NCBI RefSeq assembly: GCF_014201875.1
Contig: NZ_JACHFL010000006.1
Location: forward strand, 62,001-126,000
DNA length: 64,000 nucleotides
Origin: Deinococcus humi
Lineage (GTDB): Bacteria; Deinococcota; Deinococci; Deinococcales; Deinococcaceae
Direction of reading: 5' to 3'
Both the position numbers and the translations under genes were made by a program. The notes beneath the pieces were generated by a model. It saw only the letters and a program-made list of their open reading frames with translations. It did not search any database and was not told where the DNA came from. Position 1 is the stretch's first letter. Each line of letters begins with the position of its first letter. Of the stretch, positions 34,002-44,110 are shown one piece after another.

Positions 34002-34403
34002 GTGAATCAGAATATCGACTCCGAACAGGCACGCCAGCAACTCGATACCCTTGAGCACCTGCGCCGCCGCGTGCATCAACGCGTTGACACTCCAGCCCTG
34101 CTGCTCTTCGCACTAGGCCTTTTCCTGACCCTTGCGCTTAAGCAATTCGGAGATCACTCAGTTGTCGACACCTTAAGCCTCCTGGCCCTTCCAGCCGTGA
34201 CTGGCATATGGCTAATACGTCAGCCCGCCAGGCCACGCCTGTCTTTCAGCGACAGCTTCGCAGTCATCGCCTTGATCCTCTGGCTCTGGTTATTCATCAG
34301 CCTTGCATACTGGAATCCCTTCAGCTGGGTACTGGTATGGCCCATCGCAGGTTCGTTCGCCGCCCTACCCCTGGTTGTTCTGGCGTGGAGTCGACGCGGA
34401 TGA
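34002..34403 (+). CDS. Small membrane protein paired with wHTH regulator
   Basis: 133 residues from GTG 34002: soluble N-terminus (SEQARQQLDTLEHLRRRVHQ), then hydrophobic helices ALLLFALGLFLTLALKQF, LSLLALPAVTGIWLI, FAVIALILWLWLFISLAYW and WVLVWPIAGSFAALPLVVLA. Its stop overlaps the ATG of the regulator gene (ATGA). No obvious Shine-Dalgarno. Such membrane-protein/winged-helix pairs are common in bacteria, with unknown function. Confidence 0.7.
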   Translation: MNQNIDSEQARQQLDTLEHLRRRVHQRVDTPALLLFALGLFLTLALKQFGDHSVVDTLSLLALPAVTGIWLIRQPARPRLSFSDSFAVIALILWLWLFISLAYWNPFSWVLVWPIAGSFAALPLVVLAWSRRG

Positions 34404-34726
34404 AACATCCACGTCAGAACCTCGCCGAGCAACTCACCCATCCCGTACGTTTCAGCATTGTCGCGTTGTTGGCTCAGGTTGAGCTGGCCGATTTTGGCTT
34501 CGTTCGTGATGAGGTGGAGGTCAGTGACTCTGTCCTATCTCGCCAGGCGTCAATGCTGGAGGAGGCTGGGCTGATCGAGATCAAGAAGGATTTCGTGGGG
34601 AAGCGCCCCCGGACGCGTCTGCAGCTCACCACCCAGGGTCGCACAGCATTTAGGGCGCATGTTCGGGCGCTGGAAGCCATCGTGCAGCGAACAGCGGGGG
34701 AGGTGATAGGGAAGCTCTCACCCTAA
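34400..34726 (+). CDS. Winged-helix transcriptional regulator
   Basis: 108 residues. LTHPVRFSIVALLAQVELAD, FVRDEVEVSDSVLSRQASML and GLIEIKKDFVGKRPRTRLQL fit the MarR-related winged-helix domain (PF13601 type) with a beta wing TRLQLTTQGR. It starts inside the preceding stop codon, so the two are coupled, and it probably regulates its own operon. Confidence 0.8.
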   Translation: MKHPRQNLAEQLTHPVRFSIVALLAQVELADFGFVRDEVEVSDSVLSRQASMLEEAGLIEIKKDFVGKRPRTRLQLTTQGRTAFRAHVRALEAIVQRTAGEVIGKLSP

Positions 34727-35043
34727 ACTCCCGCATCCTGATCAGCAGGCTCTGAGCCTGGAAATGGATGGTTTGGAAAGAGATTACGCGCGACGCGGCG
34801 GAGTTGGGTGTTGCATGAGGAACGGCATTGGGAGCATGACTCTCCTCACCCTCACGCACACACGTATGGCCGGCGCTGGAAGGACTGGCGCCGTGTTTGG
34901 TTTGCGTCTTCCTCTGGCTCAGCGCAGTCAGTAGGTCAAAAGCTCTGCTGAAATCTTCCAGGTCGCCCTCATTGACACCGACGAGAGAGTCGTTCAATCA
35001 GGCCTGGTGGGGCAGCGGCGCCATTGGACAAGTTGAGGGTTTC
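34727..35043. other. Intergenic, possible coding relic
   Basis: A minus-strand patch from 34997 (NDSLVGVNEGDLEDFSRAFD, LLTALSQRKTQ) has coding character but no family match. Otherwise nothing seen. Confidence 0.3.
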
Positions 35044-35235
35044 TCAGTCATCGACGGTGAGAACGTGCGGCTGTAGTTCTTGCAGGAGGCTGTTGAGGGC
35101 AGCTGAGGCGTGCTTGAAGGTCAGCGCGAACGGGCCCACGAGCAGGGTGTATCGGTTGAGGACGCAGTCAAGGCCCGATCCGAGAATGCCTGGGTCTGAC
35201 CGAAGAGGTCTGCCGATGACGAAGAAGCCAAGCTT
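35044..35235 (-). pseudogene. Unrecognised C-terminal fragment
   Basis: Frame reads IGRPLRSDPGILGSGLDCVL, NRYTLLVGPFALTFKHASAA, LNSLLQELQPHVLTVDD to a stop at about 35044. It looks like a genuine protein end without a start. Family unknown. Confidence 0.3.
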
Positions 35236-35439
35236 CAGGAATTTCGCCTCCCCCTGGCCCAGTTAAGGCAATACCGCCCTCTTGTATGCTCTCGGATACC
35301 GTGACACTCCAGTGTTTTCCGGATATATCGGCAGGGCTGCTCATTTGGCCCTGAGCCTCGGCAGAGCCATAGCCGCATTCTCCTTGACGGCCAGCCACCA
35401 CCAGTGGTGGACGCTTTGGTCTGATTTCGTCCAAAAGCG

Positions 35440-35466
35440 AACCGGAACCGCGAAGGGGTTCCGGTT
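35440..35466. terminator. Hairpin downstream of the peptide-binding protein gene
   Basis: Arms AACCGGAACC and GGTTCCGGTT pair perfectly over a 7-base loop. Leftward it is followed by a short T-run (CGCTTTT), rightward by TCTGTTT, so it may stop transcripts in both directions, mainly that of the minus-strand gene ending at 35543. Confidence 0.7.
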
Positions 35467-35542
35467 TCTGTTTGCTCAGTCCTCTTGTGGAAGCGACGCC
35501 ATAGAAACGAATCGTTCGCCCAGGATTATGCCTGGGCGCCGG

Positions 35543-37129
<1,587 letters not shown>

Positions 37130-37196
37130 TTCAACTCCGTACATTGAGAGAATTTCTGGTGACTTGAACGGTCTGTCGAGGTGGCGAGCGTCAAGA

Positions 37197-37978
37197 TCAC
37201 TTGAGGTACTGATCAAGCTCGGCCTGGAACTCGCCGGACTTCTGGGCCAGATGCAGCCACTGGTCCACGTAAGCCTTGAACACCATGTCACCGCGGGGGA
37301 GCATATAGCCGAGTTCAGCGTAGGTGAAGGGAGCATCTGGGTTTACGGCGCAAAGCTTCGGATTCAATTTCTGCTGGAGCAGTGTTTCGACGGAGTCGGT
37401 GATCATGACGTCGGCGCGGCCTGCGGCAATTTCATCGAAGATGCCCACATTGGTCGGAAAGGAGACAATGGTGGCCTGTTTGATGTTCGCTTTGGCAAAG
37501 GTTTCGTTGGTCCCGCCGGGATTGACGATGACCCGGACCCCTGGACGGTCGATATCGGCGAGGGTGTTGAACTTGGCCTTGTCTTCGCAGCGGGCGATGG
37601 CCGACTTTCCGGCGGTCAGGGCGGGGACGCTGAAGAATGCCCGGGCCTGACGGGTCAGGTTGATGCTCACGCCCCCATCACGATGTCGCACCTACCAGCG
37701 TTCAGGTCATCAAGCAGGGTGGCCCATTTGGAGGCGACGAACTCAGGTTTGGCACCGAGGCTTGTGGCCAGTGAGCCCGCCAGATCAATGTCGATCCCCT
37801 CATACATCCCGGTGGCCACATTGAGGGAAGTGAACGGCTTGTAATCACCTGTCGTACACACCCGCATGGTCTTAGACGCGACGACCTTGTCCAGCGTGCT
37901 CGGACTGGGCGCTGCAGTCTGTGCCAGGGCAGGTGACAGTACAGCGAGCGACGTGATGCAGACCACAAGTTTGCGCAT
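37197..37978 (-). pseudogene. PheC-like periplasmic binding protein, one-base frameshift
   Basis: The first frame (37978 to 37667) gives a signal peptide (MRKLVVCITSLAVLSPALAQ), RVCTTGDYKPFTSLNVATGM, YEGIDIDLAGSLATSL and ends AGRCDIVMGA-stop. The next frame continues exactly where the family does: GVSINLTRQARAFFSVPALT, DRPGVRVIVNPGGTNETFAK, ELGYMLPRGDMVFKAYVDQW. The break sits at a run of five C (37672-37676; five G in the coding strand); one more base restores CDIVMGGVSI. The family includes cyclohexadienyl dehydratase and amino-acid binding proteins. Could be real decay, slippage or a sequencing error. Confidence 0.85.
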
Positions 37979-38188
37979 ACGTAAAGGTAGCTGACCTCCG
38001 GTATGGGCTGACGCAGCTTGCTTGATTCGTGTGTCACTCAGTCGCAGACAGGTGGGAAGCATAAGCCCGGACCAGCACCGCGTGCGTTTCCCTGGTCCAA
38101 CATCCTGCGTGTCCGGGCGCCATGTGCGTATGCCCGGAAACTTGTTATGTCGGCGCGTCAGAGCCATCATCCACGGTGTCGGAAAGAA

Positions 38189-38217
38189 CGCAAAACCCCT
38201 TCTGGTAGGAGGTTTTT
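38189..38217 (+). terminator. Imperfect hairpin with T-run
   Basis: AAAACCcCT pairs with AGgAGGTTTT around a short loop, followed by a T. Weak but shaped like a rightward stop. Confidence 0.4.
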
Positions 38218-38260
38218 CATGACAGCACCTAAGAACAATGGCGAGGGCTGCGTCAGGAAG

Positions 38261-38410
38261 CTACCGCTGGGCTCTGACGACCGGGGCAAGCAGCTGCTGA
38301 AGAGCGGCACGGAGAAGACGAAGAAGGGCGCGGACCGGGCACGGATGCTGGCGCCGGCCGATCACCAGCGCGGCCTGCAGGCCGCGGGCTTTCAGGGTGG
38401 TCAGGTTCAT
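38261..38410 (-). CDS. Small ORF with good ribosome site after TerD/RING gene
   Basis: 49 residues starting MNLTTLKARGLQAALVIGRR and ending with basic helices (RALLRLLRAALQQLLAPVVR). AAGGAG lies 6 bp before ATG 38410 and it is 90 bp behind the TerD/RING gene on the same strand. It may be a small amphipathic peptide or the start of a frameshifted gene. Unknown family. Confidence 0.35.
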   Translation of the reverse strand: MNLTTLKARGLQAALVIGRRQHPCPVRALLRLLRAALQQLLAPVVRAQR

Positions 38411-38499
38411 GTGGGGCTCCTTGTGGAGTCCTTGAGACGGAGAAAAGAACTGGGGACCTGTCCCCGGTTCCCTGGAAAAGAAGGGGGCAGGTGCCCTTT

Positions 38500-41274
38500 T
38501 CAGAGAGCGTCGAGCAGACCGCGCAGGCCGTGAACCGCAACGCCTGAGGGCTGGGTGACGCCCGGCTGGAAGCAGATGACAGTGTCACCTGTGCCCAGGG
38601 CGCGCCGCGGCTGGTCCGTGATCAGCAGCGTCGGGCCGCCCGTCAGGTCAGCCGTCTCGGCCACATCCATCATGTGCCCTTCGGCGCAGTCGATCAGCGC
38701 CAGCTGCACGCGGCGGGCAAAATCCTCGCGGCTCTCGGCGTCCTGTCTCGCCCAGGTCTGCGCGCCGCAGCGCACCGCCCCCGCGCGCGCCAGGTGAGGG
38801 GCGACCAGCAGGGTCAGCGGCATGCCGCTGCCGGCCTGTGCGATCTGCAGGGCCAGCGCGCCCATCGGGTCCCGCTCGGCCACCTGATAACCGCCCCGGT
38901 CGCCGGCCAGTTTCAGGAAGATCACCTGCTCGCCCCCTGGCTCACGCAGGTCGATGGCCAACAGCGTGCACGAGGTCTGCTCGCCGCGCAGGTCGAACTT
39001 CAGCCGCACCGTCGACAGGTCCATCTCACGCGCGCCTTTGGCGGTGTCCACGCGGCTCATCAGCCCGCATGACGCGCGTTCCATGCTCGAGAAGGGCACC
39101 GAGGTGAACGAGTACACCGAGGCGAGAACGATCACGGCGCCGGCGGCGCGCAGCCCAGCCAGGTCCAGATCGATGTATTCGGTGGCGCCTGCCGGCAACG
39201 GCGCGCTGCGCAGGTCTCCGGAGTGCACCATGCCCGGCGCGCGCAGTTCGCTGAACGTGCACTGCCCCACCGTGCTTCCCTGCGCGTCGTAGGCCAGCGC
39301 CGACAGGTCCAGGTCAATCGAGCCTGCCTTTTCCTTTTGTGCCCAGTGCAGAAACAGGCGCGCGGTGGTGGCCGGCGCGGCGCCCTGGGGCGTCAGGGGC
39401 AGCGCGCTGCCGGGGGCCAGGCCCTCCAGGCCGCCGGAGGCGGCGCGGGCCGAAGCAGCCACACGCACGCCCAGCACCTGGGGATCGATCTCCAGCAGTC
39501 CCAGCTCGGGGGCGGCGGCGCCGCGGCGCAGCAGCTCGCCTTCCAGCACGCTCTGGACCTGCCCGATCAGCGTGGTGTTCAACGGATCACGGGTGTCGCC
39601 CAGGGCGCGGGTGGTCGCCTTTCCGCGCGAGCGGAACGAACGGGAAGGGTCCGGCGTGAAGCGCCCTGCGACGTGCGCGTGGAGTCCCGCGACCATGACG
39701 GGGGTCAGGCGCGGCGCGGCCTCTTTCAGGGCCGCCAGGGTCACGGGCGCCGCTGGCTTGCCGCCGCTCTCCAGGCGCAACAGGCGGTCGAGGCTGCGGC
39801 CCAGCAGGCCTGGACGGGTCGCGAGCAGCGCGGCCGCGTCACCGATCTGTGCTTTGCCCAGCGCCAGCTCCACGCCGCCCATCAGGCTGCGGGCGCGTTC
39901 CGCTTCACCGGGGGTCTGCCGCGCGACCGTGCGGGCCAGGATGGCTGCCTGGGGATGGAGACCGCCCAGTTGGTCCACCTTGCCCCCAGCCGACAGCAGG
40001 CCGGCCAGCGCGGCGACGTGGGGATAGTCGCGCGGACGTTCGTGCACGTGCAGCCTGCGCAGCACGCGCTTGAAGGCCTCCTGGTGACGGCTGAACGCTT
40101 CCCAGGCCAGGGTCTGGCCGCTCTCGCCCTGCGCGGCCAGTTCCGAGAGACTCTGCTCCAGCGCGCCCAGGACAGCGCGGCGCTGCGGGCGGCTGGGGCG
40201 CGGCACGCGCACGTGCGGCTCGCGCTGGCGCCTCACCGGCGTCACAGTGGGATTCACGCTACCGAATGCCGCGGCCATGACGCTGTAGGCCTGTCCCAAC
40301 ACGCTGGTGGGCTGCTCGACCGGCGCGCGCGCCAGGGTGCCGCTGCCGCCGCCCCACACGTCGAGGATGCGCAGCAGATCGGTGGGCAGCAGGCCCAGGC
40401 CGCGTTGCAGCTCCACCAGAGGGCCCGCGTCACCCGACAGGGTGATCAGGTGGCCCGTGGCCAGGGCGCGCATCTCGCGCTGCGGCATGCCGCTCGCGAC
40501 CAGGCCAGCCATGATGGTTTCGGCACCCACGCCGGCTCCCAGCAGGATCTGCAGCAGCGTGACCAGGTCGGCGCGCTCCTGGTCCGAAGGTGGGGTCGAG
40601 GCCGCGGCCAGCCCCTCCAGGGCGCCCTGCAGCGCCGTGGTCAGTGCCTCGCCGCTCGGGGCCAGGTCCACTCCGCGGGTCGGCAGCGGACGGTCGGCGC
40701 GGCGCCCCCTGTCCCTGGCGGCCAGCCCCAGCATGTCCTGGACGTCCCCCACCCGCAGGTGGCAGATGGGGCACGCTCCCTGGATGGCGCTGCCCAGAAG
40801 GCCGCTGGCGCAGGCGCGTTCACGCTGCGGGCCGTGGTCGCCCAGCGCGGCGGTGCCCCAGGTGCCGGGCAGGACGTTCAGGTCCTGACGCACCGAGCAG
40901 TGCTCAGCGTCGGTGACCTGGAGGCCGTACCACGCGGCCAGACGCTCCTGAAACAGGGCGCCGGTGTCCGCCCTTTGGTTCAGGGCAAATTCACGCAGCT
41001 GGGGCAGCGAGGGGGCGTCTCCGCGCGCGTCGCGCAGGGCCTGCAAGCCGTAGGCGAGCGCGCCGCGGCGCTGATCGGCGGGGGCCGCGAGCAGCGCGTC
41101 GATCAGCGCTGGGCTCGGTAGGGCGCCACTTGAGAGGATCTCCCCGACGACCTGTTGCCCGCTGAGCCGCTCGCTGCCCGCCAGGGCTGGCAGTTCAATC
41201 ACGCCGAGGACGCGCAGCAGGGTCGCGGCGCGGGTCAGGGGGGTGATGGCGGTCTGGGGGATCAGGGGGGTCAT
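38500..41274 (-). CDS. Large RING-like and TerD-domain protein (MXAN_6230/SCO0854-like)
   Basis: 924 residues from ATG 41274 (GGAGGA upstream). The N-terminal third is helical and carries a degenerate RING-like patch (SVRQDLNVLPGTWG, ACASGLLGSAIQGACPICHL). The middle is a long all-helical region (about 300-600). The C-terminal part is a TerD-type domain: IDLDLSALAYDAQGSTVGQC, APGMVHSGDLRSAP, EYIDLDLAGLRAAGAVIVLA and later KFDLRGEQTSCTLLAIDLRE. This layout matches a family of large bacterial RING/TerD proteins. TerD domains bind calcium and function in stress or tellurite-type systems; the biochemical role of this family is unknown. Confidence 0.7.
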   Translation of the reverse strand: MTPLIPQTAITPLTRAATLLRVLGVIELPALAGSERLSGQQVVGEILSSGALPSPALIDALLAAPADQRRGALAYGLQALRDARGDAPSLPQLREFALNQRADTGALFQERLAAWYGLQVTDAEHCSVRQDLNVLPGTWGTAALGDHGPQRERACASGLLGSAIQGACPICHLRVGDVQDMLGLAARDRGRRADRPLPTRGVDLAPSGEALTTALQGALEGLAAASTPPSDQERADLVTLLQILLGAGVGAETIMAGLVASGMPQREMRALATGHLITLSGDAGPLVELQRGLGLLPTDLLRILDVWGGGSGTLARAPVEQPTSVLGQAYSVMAAAFGSVNPTVTPVRRQREPHVRVPRPSRPQRRAVLGALEQSLSELAAQGESGQTLAWEAFSRHQEAFKRVLRRLHVHERPRDYPHVAALAGLLSAGGKVDQLGGLHPQAAILARTVARQTPGEAERARSLMGGVELALGKAQIGDAAALLATRPGLLGRSLDRLLRLESGGKPAAPVTLAALKEAAPRLTPVMVAGLHAHVAGRFTPDPSRSFRSRGKATTRALGDTRDPLNTTLIGQVQSVLEGELLRRGAAAPELGLLEIDPQVLGVRVAASARAASGGLEGLAPGSALPLTPQGAAPATTARLFLHWAQKEKAGSIDLDLSALAYDAQGSTVGQCTFSELRAPGMVHSGDLRSAPLPAGATEYIDLDLAGLRAAGAVIVLASVYSFTSVPFSSMERASCGLMSRVDTAKGAREMDLSTVRLKFDLRGEQTSCTLLAIDLREPGGEQVIFLKLAGDRGGYQVAERDPMGALALQIAQAGSGMPLTLLVAPHLARAGAVRCGAQTWARQDAESREDFARRVQLALIDCAEGHMMDVAETADLTGGPTLLITDQPRRALGTGDTVICFQPGVTQPSGVAVHGLRGLLDAL

Positions 41275-41799
41275 GGTTGGTTCCTCCGTTGAGGTTGAGT
41301 GCTCCGCTGTTGTGTCGGTCAGAAAAAGGGGGGCAGCGTCAAAGGAGAGCGGCAGTGTCAAAAGGAAGCGGCAGCGCTCTCTGCTGTTCCGCGGGGCGGA
41401 AGGAAGGAGGGCTGACGAAAGGTCGAAAAAAAGGGCTGGAAGGCGGAGACGCAAGGTCAATGAACAGTTGAGGGAGAAGGATGCGTTTCCAGGGGGCCAG
41501 CCCGGAAGTGGAACAGCAGCAAAAAAAGCTGCGGAAGGCGAACAGGCGAAAGTCAGATTCAATGAATGAAGGATGCCTGTCCAGGGCGCCGCAGCGTTGA
41601 GTCAGAGTCTGCCTGACCTGACGCTGGCGCGAATCCGCCAGACGGCGTAGCCGTCTCTATTGATAACTACATAGGTCCGGGCTGATTTATGGAATGGCTT
41701 GACCAGTACAGCCCGGGCCCGCAACGACTGGTCATACCTGTTCGTGTGATCACGAGAAGGCCTCCAGCAGCCACGGAATGACGATGCGTATGTGCTGTC
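41275..41799. other. Intergenic, no gene recognised
   Basis: Purine-rich stretch (41340-41570) on the plus strand with an open frame but no convincing protein. Promoter for the TerD/RING gene is expected near 41280-41330. Confidence 0.4.
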
Positions 41800-42600
41800 T
41801 CTGCCATCAATCTCTCTCAAGTAGGCAGGTGCTGCGACGCCATTTGCAGAAAATGACCTCGACGTTCGCCAGTGAGCCGCGATTCATCCCATTCGGCGGC
41901 CGCAAGCGCCTGGAGAAGCTGATAGAACGCCAGCACGGCCGCCTCATCCGAAGAGAGGGCTGGGTACCCCTCCATGACCCCCTGAAGCACCTCAGGTTCG
42001 TGAAGGACGATGACCGCAAGGTCTATCAGGCCGTCCCCGCCCGCAGGTCCTCGACATCAATGAGCGTCACCTCTCCCGCCGGCGTGACCAGCAGGTGCTC
42101 CGGTTTGCCGTCGAACACGATCAGTTGGTGGCCGCGGAAGAGCAACCGCAGTTCGATGGCCTGCCGCCAGCAGCTCAACCGGGCACCGATGTTCTCCGGC
42201 ACGACGTCCGATGCGTGCCAGTACGCCAGCCCGTGCCGCAACCAGCCCAACATCCACTCGGCCCAGGTCTGGTTCTGCGGTGGGGGTGGCCCCCAGGCAG
42301 GGCATGGATGCGGGCGAGCAGTGCTCCGCCCTTCCGCTGGGCGTCGATGGGGCTGGACGCGCTCAGCGCCTCACCTTCCACCCAGGGCAGCACCATCCAG
42401 GCCAGGTCCGCCCGACTGCCCGCCTACGGCGGGGTGCACGGGGACGTCACAGGGTGCAGGGACTCGCGCGCCTCCAGCTTTCGCCTCACCCTGTCACCCT
42501 CCGCATCCACTTTCATGGCGAAGACTCCACTCGGACCACCAACCAGCCACTTCGCTCGACCAGAACAGCGTGACCGGACACCGGGGCAGCCAGAGCGACC
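41800..42600 (-). pseudogene. Aminoglycoside phosphotransferase-like gene, multiply frameshifted
   Basis: Fragments in successive minus-strand frames: PVSGHAVLVERSGWLVVRVE, then VLPWVEGEALSASSPIDAQR, then WMLGWLRHGLAYWHASDVVP, HQLIVFDGKPEHLLVTPAGE and VTLIDVEDLRAGTA, then EPEVLQGVMEGYPALSSDEA. The order fits an APH/choline-kinase-like protein with a variant catalytic loop (FDGKPEHLL in place of HxDxxxxN) and the IDxED metal site. At least three frame changes. Confidence 0.6.
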
Positions 42601-42610
42601 TCAGCCCGCC

Positions 42611-42652
42611 CCACAGCAAGGGCAGCGCTCATGAGCGCTGCCCTTGCTGTGG
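42611..42652. repeat. Perfect 42-bp palindrome
   Basis: Arms 42611-42631 and 42632-42652 are exact reverse complements with no spacer; each arm begins CCACAGCAAGGGCAGCGCTC. It lies 54 bp beyond the stop of the intact APH-like gene, between it and the broken one. It could end transcription in both directions although no T-run follows. Confidence 0.9.
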
Positions 42653-42705
42653 TGTGTCCCGGTGCGCATGGGCGCGCTGTCCCCGCGCCGAGTCGCGGGT
42701 CGGCG

Positions 42706-43662
42706 TCATATGGACCGCCCTGCTTCCCATTCGGTCGCGAGAGCTGAAAAGTGGCGCAGGTACTCCTCCGTTCGTGCCGTTCCGCCGGCCTCGCCAATCT
42801 GGGCGTAGAAGCGCAGGTCGTCGAGCCCAACATGCAGGGTGTATGTCAGCAGACGCCAGTCGTAGTCCGGCCAGGTGCTGAACCGGGCCTGGAGGGCCGC
42901 CGCCCATTCGCCGCCCGAACGCCAGTTGGCCTTGGCCGCCTCGTACACAGGATCGCCGTAGAGGGCGTTGGCCCAGTCGATCACGCCGGTAATGCGCGTG
43001 CCGTCTGTGAGGACGTTGTCGCGGTTGAGGTCGTTGTGAACAAGACCGCGCACCTCGGGAAGACAGCGGGCCATGCGCATGACCTGGGCGTACACCTGCT
43101 CGAAGAAGACGCGGTCGAGGAGGGGCCCAGCGAACAGGTTGTGCCAGCCGGCGTAGAAGCCGTCCTCGCAGGGGGCCATGATGGCTGCGAGAAACGCGTG
43201 CCAGGAGGGAAATCCGCCCTGGCCCTGCTGGTCCCACCAGCCGTAGCCGGCCGTTCTGGACACGTCAATCTGTGCAAGGGTGGCCAGCAACTCCAGACGG
43301 GCAGGCTGGAGCAGCGCGAGGATGTCATTCGAATACGCGGACAGCAGCCGCCCTGGGGCCCGCTCGCTCACGGCGACGGTCACGCTGCTGAACGTGCAGA
43401 TCTGAAGCACTCGGGGGACGGGAAGCGCCGCCGCGAACATCTCCCCGGCGTACGCGTCTTTCCGGTAGGCGGCCTCCTGACTACCGAAGCGGGCCACCAG
43501 GGGGCGGCCGTCTGCCTCGAACCCGAATGCCTGGGAGAAATGCCCTCCGGCCAGTGGGTGGATGTCCGTCACAGTCCACCCGCAGGTCGTCTGCAGGAGA
43601 GCCGCAGCCTCTGAAGACGCGTATTCGGGTTTAAGGGCCACGGGGCGAGTGTACGGGCCCAC
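42706..43662 (-). CDS. Aminoglycoside phosphotransferase family kinase
   Basis: 318 residues. LVHNDLNRDNVLTDGTRITG carries the catalytic HxDxxxxN loop and GVIDWANALYGDPVYEAAK the metal-binding IDW. The N-terminal lobe has GGHFSQAFGFEADGRPLVAR. Most similar in style to hygromycin-B/macrolide-type phosphotransferases, but the true substrate cannot be inferred. The start could be ATG 43662 or the methionine-less VALKPEYAS region a few codons later. A decayed relative lies just downstream. Confidence 0.8.
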   Translation of the reverse strand: MGPYTRPVALKPEYASSEAAALLQTTCGWTVTDIHPLAGGHFSQAFGFEADGRPLVARFGSQEAAYRKDAYAGEMFAAALPVPRVLQICTFSSVTVAVSERAPGRLLSAYSNDILALLQPARLELLATLAQIDVSRTAGYGWWDQQGQGGFPSWHAFLAAIMAPCEDGFYAGWHNLFAGPLLDRVFFEQVYAQVMRMARCLPEVRGLVHNDLNRDNVLTDGTRITGVIDWANALYGDPVYEAAKANWRSGGEWAAALQARFSTWPDYDWRLLTYTLHVGLDDLRFYAQIGEAGGTARTEEYLRHFSALATEWEAGRSI

Positions 43663-44110
43663 CCTGTCTGACGGCGTCCGCTGAATGACCTACAAGTGGG
43701 TCAAGGAACAGGTGAGAGCAGCTGTTGAGGGTTCCGGCTGTGCCGGACCAGCTCCAACTTCTGTCGTTCTCAATAGGGCCCTGGTCAGTGGTCCTGCGGC
43801 CTTCCGGATGAAACTGCAGCGCCCAGCTGCCTGGACGCGACCCCTCTGGGGCGAGCCGGAGGCAGGGTGGTCCTGCCGCACGTTGGGCGCTGGCGGGGGC
43901 TGGTGGCCCTGGTCCCGACCTGCGCCATCGTCTCGACAGGGCACTGCCCCATGGGCCGCTGGCGGCGCGCGGTACAGGGAGGCGCCGCGGCTTGCGGCGT
44001 CCCTGGGTGTTCTGGCGGGGTGGTGACAGCCTGCGCGGTAGGCCTGCCCCCATCGCCTGGGCCCCGTTCTGGCCCGATCACCCACACGCACCATGCGCCG
44101 CCTGTCCGGG
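43663..44110. other. Region without a recognisable gene
   Basis: Several overlapping open frames on both strands, none with motifs or starts. Nothing recognised. Confidence 0.4.

Noticed and set aside
39223..41121. 632-codon rightward open frame
   Set aside because: It is antisense to the TerD/RING gene, composed of GC-rich shadow codons (Gln, Arg, Gly), and shows no motif.
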